This document shows, piece by piece, positions 1-7,348 of a stretch of DNA of 14,415 bases. Source of the stretch: Dehalococcoidia bacterium (GTDB taxonomy: Bacteria > Chloroflexota > Dehalococcoidia > Dehalococcoidales > JAUWYK01); assembly GCA_030615865.1 (NCBI GenBank), contig JAUWYK010000051.1, forward strand, positions 1-14,415. Direction: 5' to 3'. The notes below the pieces were generated by a model that had not been told where the DNA came from, did no database searches, and was given only the letters and a program-made list of their open reading frames with translations. Each line of letters opens with the position of its first letter. The first letter of the stretch is position 1. The translations under genes and the position numbers were made by a program.

Positions 1-1308
1 GATGGGCTCAAAGCCTTGGGCATTCTTCCGAGTCTGAAAGCTGAGGCGGCACACATTGCGCGGATACGTAGGGCACTAGACGAACTGCGGGGGCGTGGTA
101 TATTGGAGAAAGGCCGGGAGCTACCGGCGCCAACCAGGAAGACCGAGCCAGAAGCTATTGCCGCCGAGGTACCACCTGCCAAAACTGCTGAAGAGGCTAT
201 AAGACAAAAAAGGTGGATTATGCTTGCCCTGATAGCATCAGCAATTATAGCCCTGAGTGTCGTGGTCGTGTTTTTCCTTGCTCAGCCTGAACCTCCACCC
301 CCACCCCCACCACCAGCACCCACGCCAGCACCACCACCCCCACCACCAGCGCCCCTACCCACACCAAGCATTTCCGTTACCTTCCCTGACAAAAATCTGG
401 AGGCAGTTGTTAGGGCTGCCTTGGGTAAGCAAACCGGTGTAGAGATAACAGTGGCTGAGCTAGCTAATCTTAGGGGGATGGACGCCAGCCAGCAGGGTAT
501 TACCAACCTTGCGGGCATCGAGTATTGTGTGAATCTTGACAACCTTAACCTCAAGGGGAACCGTATTGGTGATATCTCCGCCCTCTCCTCGCTTACTAAT
601 CTAGGCGAGCTAAACCTGCCTCACAATCAGATAAGCGATATCTCAGCCCTAGCCTCCCTTACTAATCTAACCAAGCTCTACCTTGGGGGGAACCAGATAA
701 GCGACATTTCAGCTCTCTCCCCCCTCACTAACCTGACCGAGCTCCACCTGTGGAGTAACCCGATAAGCGACATCTTTCCTCTCTCCCCCCTCACTAACCT
801 GACCAAGCTCTACTTTGGGGGGAACCAGATAAGCGACATCTCTCCTCTTTCCCCCCTCACTAACCTGACCAACCTCCACCTGTGGGGTAACCAGATAAGT
901 GACATCTCTCCTCTTTCCCCCCTCACTAATTTGACAGTGCTCCACATGGGAGGGAACCGCATAAGTGATATCTCACCTCTCTCCCCCCTCACTAATCTAA
1001 CCGAGCTCTACCTGAGCGGGAACCAGGTAAATGACGTCTCACCCCTTTCAAACCTCGCTAACCTGATAGACCTGGAACTTGACGGTAACCAGATTAGTGA
1101 CATCCTGGCTCTCTCCTCCCTCACTAAACTAGACTGGCTCAACCTGAAGGGAAACCAGATAAGCGATATACAGCCTCTAGTTGCTAATAGCGGGCTTTCA
1201 GAAGGCGATACTGTGACTTTGAGCAGAAATCCTTTGAACACATCATCGGTGAATGTGTATATCCCTCAGCTTGAGGGAAGAGGGGTGATGATTGTTTGGG
1301 AAGAGTAA
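1..1308 (+). CDS. membrane-anchored leucine-rich repeat protein (5' end cut by window edge)
   Basis: The frame is open from base 1, so the gene starts upstream. The first in-window start candidate is a TTG at 16, and residue numbers below count from it. A cytoplasmic helical stretch (about 1-65) is followed by one membrane helix (about 67-89, hydrophobic, preceded by RQKR). Then come an almost pure Pro/Ala/Thr stalk (91-117), an N-terminal LRR cap (about 119-170, beginning VTFPDKNLEAVV) and about ten 22-residue repeats of the form LTNLTxLxLxGNQISDISPLSP (about 171-388). A short C-terminal cap ends at VWEE. The pattern is that of internalin-type LRRs. Positive residues before the helix suggest an outside LRR domain, so a role in protein-protein contact or adhesion is likely; the ligand is unknown. 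The missing N-terminus could hold a signalling domain, since the TIR protein downstream has the same build of cytoplasmic domain, membrane helix and Pro-rich stalk. No terminator is obvious after the stop. Confidence 0.85.
   Translation, partial: DGLKALGILPSLKAEAAHIARIRRALDELRGRGILEKGRELPAPTRKTEPEAIAAEVPPAKTAEEAIRQKRWIMLALIASAIIALSVVVVFFLAQPEPPPPPPPPAPTPAPPPPPPAPLPTPSISVTFPDKNLEAVVRAALGKQTGVEITVAELANLRGMDASQQGITNLAGIEYCVNLDNLNLKGNRIGDISALSSLTNLGELNLPHNQISDISALASLTNLTKLYLGGNQISDISALSPLTNLTELHLWSNPISDIFPLSPLTNLTKLYFGGNQISDISPLSPLTNLTNLHLWGNQISDISPLSPLTNLTVLHMGGNRISDISPLSPLTNLTELYLSGNQVNDVSPLSNLANLIDLELDGNQISDILALSSLTKLDWLNLKGNQISDIQPLVANSGLSEGDTVTLSRNPLNTSSVNVYIPQLEGRGVMIVWEE
526..1185 (+). repeat. 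tandem 66-bp LRR-coding repeats
   Basis: About ten in-frame 66-bp units encode the 22-residue LRRs. The central units are very similar at DNA level (recurring CCCCTCACTAACCTGACC), which suggests recent unit duplication or homogenisation. The number of units is probably variable between strains. Confidence 0.8.
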
Positions 1309-1462
1309 GATAGGAATGGCATTTCTCCAAGGCGGGGAGATTGCATAATAGCAGGAAGAGGGCCAATCTTTTTCGCTATGCTTCACTGCCGTGGAGCATG
1401 CCTGCATCTTCAGGATGATGACATTCAGGGGTGCATTTGACATCTATTTTGGGGAGTAGATT

Positions 1463-1873
1463 ATGTCAGAAAAGCCATTAACGTTATCCGCTAAAGTCGT
1501 GGTTCGTGATGAGAGCGGCCGCTGTCTGCTGCTCAAGCGGTCATTGAGTTCCAAGGGGAACCCTGGCAAATGGGATCTGCCAGGGGGCAAGGTTGACCCC
1601 GGGGAGAGTTTTGAGCAAGGACTGCTTCGCGAGGTCGTTGAGGAAACAGGGCTGACGATTTCCATTCAGCATGCGGTCGGGGCAGCCGAGTCCGAGTCAC
1701 CGACGAAGAAGGTAGTATACCTCATTTTGGAGGGACGTCTGGAATCGGGGCAAGTGCGGCTCAGCAGTGAGCACGATGAATATGCCTGGGTCAATCGTCG
1801 GCAGCTTCCAAAGATGGAGCTGGCTGATCAGTTCCAAGCGTTTGCCCAGGCTTACAGTCAGACAGATGTCTAG
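1463..1873 (+). CDS. Nudix hydrolase
   Basis: A 136-residue single-domain Nudix protein. The Nudix box GX5EX7REUXEEXGU is complete: G42, E48, then R56-E57-V-V-E60-E61-T-G63-L64, so the metal-binding glutamates are present. Upstream is the usual family opening, beta strand KVVVRDESGRCLLLKRS, followed by KWDLPGGKVDPGE. Members hydrolyse nucleoside diphosphates linked to another moiety (NTPs, ADP-ribose, NADH, dinucleotide polyphosphates); the substrate cannot be read from the sequence. The ATG at 1463 has GGGGAG (1451-1456) 6 nt upstream. It lies 78 bp before, and on the same strand as, the RelA/SpoT-SLOG-RyR gene, so they may be co-transcribed. In that setting an ADP-ribose or alarmone substrate is plausible, but this is inferred from context only. 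Confidence 0.93.
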   Translation: MSEKPLTLSAKVVVRDESGRCLLLKRSLSSKGNPGKWDLPGGKVDPGESFEQGLLREVVEETGLTISIQHAVGAAESESPTKKVVYLILEGRLESGQVRLSSEHDEYAWVNRRQLPKMELADQFQAFAQAYSQTDV

Positions 1874-1951
1874 TGGCAGGGGACCTGTGCGCTATGGCAA
1901 GGGCTAGAGTCGCTTGCCGCAGTCTCAGAGATTGATCGAGGGAGGTTTTAA

Positions 1952-4435
1952 ATGGCTGAGATCGACAAAAAGGCAGACCAAAAATGGGCTCGGGAGCAAA
2001 TGAAGAAATATATGGAGATCTTCCCCCGATACGAAGCATATGCCTGGGTACTTCAAAAGGTGCTCGAAAAGGCGGCGAAGAAGTATGCTCCTCTGGCCAT
2101 CGTGCAGACTCGACCGAAGTTGATCGCCAGCTTCGGAGAAAAGAGCCAGCGCAAGAAAGCCAAGTATAGGGATTCCGTCAACCGAATGACAGACCTGTGC
2201 GGAGGACGAGTCATCACCCACACACGGACAGAGGTTGAGGCCATATGTGAGTTTATCGAAAGGTATTTTGATATTGACTGGGACAACACTATCGATCTGA
2301 GCCAGCGGCTCAAGCCCACTGAGTTTGGCTATCGGTCCATCCATTACATTGTCAAATTCAAGCCCGGCGTCTTTCCAACGAAGGACATAGACGTCGAGAT
2401 ACCCGAAGAGGTGTTTGACCTGAAGGCCGAGGTACAGGTGAGGACAGTATTGGAACATGCCTGGGCAGATACTGCTCACCTGATGAGTTACAAGGGCGCT
2501 TTCAGGATACCGAATAAGTGGGAACGTGAGCTAGCAGGCGTGGCGGCGGTTCTTGAAGGCGCTGACAGTTCGTTCGCTAGAATCCAGGCAGGTCTTCAAA
2601 GATACGCCGCCAGTTACGGAGCGTACATGACCGAGGAGCAGATGCGTGATGAGATCGACAACCTGGAGATCATACTGGAACATGATCCAGGAAATGCAGA
2701 ACTGGCCACTCGCATCGGAAAGCTGGCGATCACGCTTGGGGACTGGCAAAAGGCGATAGACGTCCTTTCCAAATACGTCGATTCAGAATATCAGCCAGTC
2801 CTGAGAGAACTTGGTATTGCAATGTGCAAGCTACATAAAGCCAACCCGGATACCCCGGAATACCGACAAGGACAGAAATATCTTGAGACTGCCAGCCTGC
2901 CGCCCAATAGAGATTCAGATGCTATCGCTTCATTGGCGGGCACCTGGAAAGGCATTGACGACGACAAAGCGCGAGAACTTTACCGTCAGGCTTTCGAGGT
3001 TGACCCGTCCGACCCGTATCCACTTGGAAACTATCTCGAGTACGAGATTACCTATCGTCAAGACGCTTCCCTGGTGCCAATGATGCACCCCGCGATAGAC
3101 GTCGCGATTCAGAGGTGCCGCGATCAGGCCAACGTCAACATGAACCTGCCCTGGGCGTTTTATGATATGGGGAGATTCTATCTACTCCTCGGAAAACCCT
3201 ACGAGAGCCTTGCCGCTTATGCCAAGGCTGTCCAGCTTAGTACAGCCGATTGGATGATCGATACTTCACTTCGCTCCTTGGAAAAACTTGCTATTGTCCG
3301 AGATGCGCTGCCAGGATACGAGTGGGTGCAAAGGCTATTGCTGGTTGGACAGGCTGCAAAGTTCCCGGCAGACGAAGCGATAGAGCGACTGAAGAGGCTG
3401 GTCTCGAGCGCTCATAAGCTGATTCCCGCCCCTGTCATTATCGTGGCCGGCGGATGGGACATCAGCGTTGAACAGCAGACGCAGGACTATCGTCACTTCA
3501 TGCTGGAGGCATTCCGCGACTTCAAAGGTACCATCATCTCAGGCGGGACGACCACAGCGGTCAGCGGTCTGGTCGGTGAGGTGGGACAGAAATATTACGA
3601 TGCCATTCGAACGATCGGCTATGTCCCCAAGAAGCCCCCTGCCACTATAGACAAACGATACAGCGAGATTCGTTACACCAAAGACGGTGACTTCAGCGCC
3701 CTGGAACCGCTGCAAAGCTGGATCGATCTCATCGCCTCCGGCATTTATCCACCCCAGATCAAGCTTCTGGGCATCAACGGAGGCGTCATCACCGCAGCCG
3801 AATATAGGATAGCATTGGCCCTAGGAGCCCGTGTGGCTGTTATCAAGGATAGCGGGCATGAAGCGGCAAAGCTCCTCCAGGATGATGACTGGGGCACATC
3901 CAAGATGCTAGTGCATCTGCCTGCCGATGCAATGACCATCAGAGCATTCATAGGATCAGGAACTCCCAAGCTAGCCCCTGACCTTCGTGAGACCATTGCC
4001 CAGGCCATCCATGAGGATTACCGACGAGTTCGAGCAAGTAGGGCAGGGAGCCAAGAGCCCTCGACAGAAGAATGGGACAAACTGCTGGACTATCTTAAGG
4101 AGTCCAACCGAGAGCAGGCTGATCATATTTTTGAGAAGCTACGCCAGATTGGTTGCACCGTGCATAAAGTCAGCGATCGTGATATTGCACCAATGACATT
4201 CACTGAAGATGAGGTCGAAATTATGGCAGAAATAGAGCACGCCCGATGGAATGTTGAGCGGCTTCTTGACGGGTGGAAATGGGGAGAGAAGAAAGATATA
4301 GTCAACAAGACCAGCCCTTATCTTGTAGGTTGGTCGGAACTTTCCAATGATGTGAAGGAGTGGGATAGACAGACAGTGCGCAAGATACCAGAATTCCTGG
4401 CTAAGGTTGGGCTGGAGGTCCGCCGGCAAGCATAG
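1952..4435 (+). CDS. RelA/SpoT-type nucleotide pyrophosphokinase - TPR-like - SLOG/LSDAT-like - RyR multidomain protein
   Basis: 827 residues, no signal peptide or membrane helix, so cytoplasmic. (1) About 45-185: RelA/SpoT synthetase domain with D81-LCGGR, FGY127-RS-I-H131, E160-V-Q-V-R164-T and H176/Y180-K181. These match the Mg-binding Asp, the YRSLH segment and the catalytic Glu of EIQIRT in alarmone synthetases. No HD hydrolase domain precedes it. (2) About 245-460: TPR-like helical pairs, for example GDWQKAIDVLSKY and GKPYESLAAYAKAVQL. (3) About 490-665: Rossmann-like domain with VIIVAGGWD, TIISGGTTTAVSGLVG and LLGINGGVITAAEYRIALALG, resembling the TRPM-type branch of SLOG (LSDAT). (4) About 752-820: RyR domain with the typical EHARWNxERLLDGWKWG core and a W794/W804 C-terminal half. 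The start has GGAGG at 1941-1945, 6 nt upstream. A regulator that makes a hyperphosphorylated nucleotide and senses another is inferred. RelA/SpoT and RyR calls are firm, SLOG fairly firm. Confidence 0.9.
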   Translation: MAEIDKKADQKWAREQMKKYMEIFPRYEAYAWVLQKVLEKAAKKYAPLAIVQTRPKLIASFGEKSQRKKAKYRDSVNRMTDLCGGRVITHTRTEVEAICEFIERYFDIDWDNTIDLSQRLKPTEFGYRSIHYIVKFKPGVFPTKDIDVEIPEEVFDLKAEVQVRTVLEHAWADTAHLMSYKGAFRIPNKWERELAGVAAVLEGADSSFARIQAGLQRYAASYGAYMTEEQMRDEIDNLEIILEHDPGNAELATRIGKLAITLGDWQKAIDVLSKYVDSEYQPVLRELGIAMCKLHKANPDTPEYRQGQKYLETASLPPNRDSDAIASLAGTWKGIDDDKARELYRQAFEVDPSDPYPLGNYLEYEITYRQDASLVPMMHPAIDVAIQRCRDQANVNMNLPWAFYDMGRFYLLLGKPYESLAAYAKAVQLSTADWMIDTSLRSLEKLAIVRDALPGYEWVQRLLLVGQAAKFPADEAIERLKRLVSSAHKLIPAPVIIVAGGWDISVEQQTQDYRHFMLEAFRDFKGTIISGGTTTAVSGLVGEVGQKYYDAIRTIGYVPKKPPATIDKRYSEIRYTKDGDFSALEPLQSWIDLIASGIYPPQIKLLGINGGVITAAEYRIALALGARVAVIKDSGHEAAKLLQDDDWGTSKMLVHLPADAMTIRAFIGSGTPKLAPDLRETIAQAIHEDYRRVRASRAGSQEPSTEEWDKLLDYLKESNREQADHIFEKLRQIGCTVHKVSDRDIAPMTFTEDEVEIMAEIEHARWNVERLLDGWKWGEKKDIVNKTSPYLVGWSELSNDVKEWDRQTVRKIPEFLAKVGLEVRRQA

Positions 4436-4643
4436 GAGGCTCCATAACTTGACAGGTAAGGATTTGAGCTATCTTTGCGTATACCATGGTGCATGAGCTA
4501 TACTTCAAGAAGGAGGATGAAATTATACCAATCTAGTCCGTGCTTGTTTCGAGAAAAACTGCCCGCCAATTTGAACGATTAAGCCGTGCAGGTACAAATT
4601 CTGGCCTTACCTGCAGGAACTGTAAAAATGGGGCTTAATTAAG
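4436..4643 (+). other. 208-bp spacer with a stem-loop before the TIR gene
   Basis: No credible gene. A 7-bp inverted repeat, GCAGGTA (4588-4594) with TACCTGC (4608-4614) around a 13-nt loop, lies 29 nt before the TIR start and could form a leader hairpin. A TTGACA hexamer at 4449-4454 has only a poor -10 partner (TATCTT after 15 nt), so an internal promoter here is possible but weak. Confidence 0.35.
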
Positions 4644-7274
4644 ATGCCACACGAAGCTTTCATTTGTTATTCGTCCCACGACAAAGCCGTTGCTGAGGCA
4701 GTATGTGCCACGCTTGAATCGAGACACATACGATGCTGGATTGCTCCACGGGACGTTTTGCCCGGCTCTGAATGGGCTGAGGCAATCGTTGATGCCATCG
4801 ATGGGAGTAGCGTCCTTGTCTTGGTGTTATCATCCAGCTCGAATAGCTCACCGCAAGTAATAAGAGAGGTAGGAAGGGCAGCGAGCAAGGACATCCCCAT
4901 CATCCCGCTTCAGATTGACAGTGTGCTCCTCTCCAAAGCTATGGAGTTTTTCGTAAGTAGTCATCATTTCTTTGATGCTCAGACGCCACCTCTGAAGAAG
5001 CATTTGCAACGACTCGCCGACACGGTACAACAACTTCTGGCTCGAAAACGTGCACCTCAGGAGGTCATAGAGATAGCAGAGGCTGAGGAAGCCAGGAAGG
5101 TTAAAGAAGCTGAAGAGAGGGCAGAGAGGGAAGCCGAGCTAGCCGCCAAGGAGAAGGCGAAGAGGGAGGCTGAGGAAGCCAGGAGGGCTAAAGAAGCTGA
5201 AGAGAGAGCAGAGGAGAAGCCGGCTGTCTCCGTGGAGAAGCCTGCTGAGGCTGTAAAGGCGGTAACCAAGCCTAACATCTGGTTTTGGTCAGGAATAGTG
5301 CTTTTATCCCTTGGGCTGGGGTCGCTAACTATGGTGACTATGGTCCTCCTAGATGAGGAGATGGCGACATTGGATTTGCTTATAGGTATGCTAATGTTTG
5401 TCCTTCCCCTCGTAATCCCAGGTGTCTATTGCCTCAGACGAGGGATGACTCAAGAACTCCGGACCAAACCTGCTGAGGGAGCAGTCCCGAATTGGTGGTG
5501 GCTGTTGCCCGTAGTCTTAGCTTTTGTTGGCGGCATAATTTCTTGGACGAAGCAAAAAGACGTAAACTGGCGCAAAGCCATGAATATGCTGACACTGGGC
5601 ATCATAGCAACGCTTATCTGGACAATTCCTTTATTTATGCTCTTCACCCCAGTGCCACCACCACCGCCACCTCCGCCAATCCCTGCTCCAACCCCAGCAC
5701 CTACACCGGTAGTTCCAGGAATCCCAGTGACGCTAAGATACGAGACATTTTGGCCCAGCAGTTCTACATTGGTTGTGGCGGATACCTGGTTCTTCAACGA
5801 GGTAGCCAGCCTAAGTGGCGGGCGTATAGAAATGGAGTATCACTACGGGGTGCCTTATTACGCCAGCGAGTCACCGCTGCTCCAGGCGGTAGGCAATGGT
5901 GTCGTCGATTGCGGTATTATCCCCCTACACGCAGTGCCAGACTTGATTTTCTTGAGTCAGGGACTAACCTTAAATTACCTGACCTACAAACCAGATGCTC
6001 TGGCGCTGGCTGCCAGGGAAGTTTATGACACGTTTACACCGCTGCGGGAGGAGTGGGAAGTTAACAACAACGTAAAGGTTCTCTATTTCCTGCCTTCAGA
6101 TACGGTTGCTCTGTGCACCACTAGCCCTGTGGCTGGTGTTGTTGACCTCAAGGGACTCAAAATTCGCAGCTCTGGCTGGGCAGTAGATACTTTGGAGAGA
6201 CTTGATGCAGAACCAGTATTAATCCCTAGCGCTGAGACTTATACAGCTCTGGAGGTAGGCCTAATTGATGGTGTGCTTATGGGCTTCGACGGTATCTCGT
6301 CACTTAAGCTCTTTGATGTGGCAACATACCTGACCGAGCCCTGGGCTGGCCCCTATCTAATATTCGCTACGGTCATCAACAAAGATATCTGGGACAGCCT
6401 GCCAGCAGATATAAAGAGCCTTATGGACGGGTTGGGCAACGATACCCTGGAGTATTACACCAGGCTAATTATGGAAGCCAACCGTGAGGCTATAGAACAG
6501 ATGGTAACTGCTGGCATAAACGTCCATCTCTGGTCGGAATCTGAGCGAGAAATAGCTAAAAACCGGGTGCAGCCGGCTCAGGCCCAGGCCTGGATAGAAG
6601 AGGTTGGAACTAGCGGTCAAGAACTCATCACCCGGTTACAGGAAGAGCTGTCTGTTTATGAACCGCAGAGCACTTACAAGAGCGGTTTTGAAATATGGGA
6701 AGAAGAATATGGGACACCTTCGCCTAAGCTGCTATATGAAGACGACTTCAGCAACCCCGCCAGTGGCTGGTCAAGGGAATCTATAGAAGAACGCGAATTT
6801 GGATACGAGGATGGCGAATATTATATCCTGGTCAAGAAATCCGATTACTCAGCCTGGGCCTGGAATAAAAATGCTGGACGACTTACCGACTTTGCCCTCG
6901 AGATAGATGCTAGACCGGTCAGCGGACCAAAAGAATGCCTCTACGGGGTAGTTTTTCGTTTTCAAGACACTAACAACTTTTACCGTTTCCTGGTTTCGGG
7001 AGATGGTTATTACCTTGTAGGGATAAAGCTCGATGGTAACTGGACTATCCTGCAGAGCAAGACAAAGTCAGCCTTTATCAAAGAAGGCAATATCACAAAC
7101 CACCTCAAGGTCGTTTGTAAAGGCTCCGAAATGGAGGTATATGTTAACGGGCATTATCTCACTACTATCACAGATAATACTTTTGCTGAGGGCTATGTTG
7201 GAATGATTGTAAACACGCCTGAACCAGATACTCGTGTCGCCTTTGATAACATTAAGGTATACAGCCTTGATTGA
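4644..7274 (+). CDS. TIR - coiled coil - transmembrane - DctP-type solute-binding - LamG-like fusion protein
   Basis: 876 residues. (1) 1-132: bacterial TIR domain, opening FICYSSHDK, with WIAPRDVLPGSEW (32-44) and SSPQVIREVGRA. E75 sits where the catalytic Glu of TIR NADases is expected. (2) About 138-195: charged Glu/Lys/Ala coiled coil. (3) Hydrophobic segments about 213-236, 241-262, 284-300 and 313-334. (4) Pro-rich stalk 337-359. (5) About 361-675: TRAP-transporter DctP-like binding domain, with VASLSGGRIEMEYHYG, LLQAVGNGVVDCG and VDLKGLKIRS, whose R508 is the usual carboxylate-binding Arg. (6) About 696-876: a jelly-roll domain of the LamG/DUF1080 type starting DDFSNPASGW and ending VAFDNIKVY. 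It looks like a membrane receptor in which a small-ligand sensor governs a TIR enzyme. No DctQ or DctM permease gene is near, so a transport role is unlikely. The start is preceded only by a weak GGGG (4630-4633). SLATT-like gene follows after 47-74 bp. Confidence 0.9.
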   Translation: MPHEAFICYSSHDKAVAEAVCATLESRHIRCWIAPRDVLPGSEWAEAIVDAIDGSSVLVLVLSSSSNSSPQVIREVGRAASKDIPIIPLQIDSVLLSKAMEFFVSSHHFFDAQTPPLKKHLQRLADTVQQLLARKRAPQEVIEIAEAEEARKVKEAEERAEREAELAAKEKAKREAEEARRAKEAEERAEEKPAVSVEKPAEAVKAVTKPNIWFWSGIVLLSLGLGSLTMVTMVLLDEEMATLDLLIGMLMFVLPLVIPGVYCLRRGMTQELRTKPAEGAVPNWWWLLPVVLAFVGGIISWTKQKDVNWRKAMNMLTLGIIATLIWTIPLFMLFTPVPPPPPPPPIPAPTPAPTPVVPGIPVTLRYETFWPSSSTLVVADTWFFNEVASLSGGRIEMEYHYGVPYYASESPLLQAVGNGVVDCGIIPLHAVPDLIFLSQGLTLNYLTYKPDALALAAREVYDTFTPLREEWEVNNNVKVLYFLPSDTVALCTTSPVAGVVDLKGLKIRSSGWAVDTLERLDAEPVLIPSAETYTALEVGLIDGVLMGFDGISSLKLFDVATYLTEPWAGPYLIFATVINKDIWDSLPADIKSLMDGLGNDTLEYYTRLIMEANREAIEQMVTAGINVHLWSESEREIAKNRVQPAQAQAWIEEVGTSGQELITRLQEELSVYEPQSTYKSGFEIWEEEYGTPSPKLLYEDDFSNPASGWSRESIEEREFGYEDGEYYILVKKSDYSAWAWNKNAGRLTDFALEIDARPVSGPKECLYGVVFRFQDTNNFYRFLVSGDGYYLVGIKLDGNWTILQSKTKSAFIKEGNITNHLKVVCKGSEMEVYVNGHYLTTITDNTFAEGYVGMIVNTPEPDTRVAFDNIKVYSLD
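5079..5213 (+). repeat. duplicated coiled-coil segment inside the TIR gene
   Basis: Two 48-bp copies (5079-5126 and 5166-5213), 45 of 48 bases identical and 87 bp apart, encode EAEEARxxKEAEERAE twice. The 29-codon period keeps the frame, so the coiled coil was lengthened by internal duplication. Confidence 0.8.
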
Positions 7275-7348
7275 GGAAAATGAGACAGATAAAGTTGGTG
7301 CAATTTTGATCAACTAGGAGCTTGACCACCACTATTGCTAGGAGCACA

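Noticed and set aside
526..1185. Regular repeats that could suggest a CRISPR array
   Set aside because: The 66-bp units have no unique spacers, remain in frame and encode canonical 22-residue LRRs.
1896..1918. GGCAAG/CTTGCC inverted repeat before the RelA/SpoT-SLOG-RyR gene
   Set aside because: It has only 6 bp with an 11-nt loop and no T-tract; too weak to call a terminator or operator.
4449..4475. Promoter for the TIR gene at TTGACA
   Set aside because: The -35 is perfect but the best -10 is TATCTT at a 15-nt spacing, too poor to list as a promoter.
5760..6680. A functional TRAP transporter locus
   Set aside because: The DctP-like domain is inside a TIR membrane fusion and no DctQ or DctM permease gene is present in the window.
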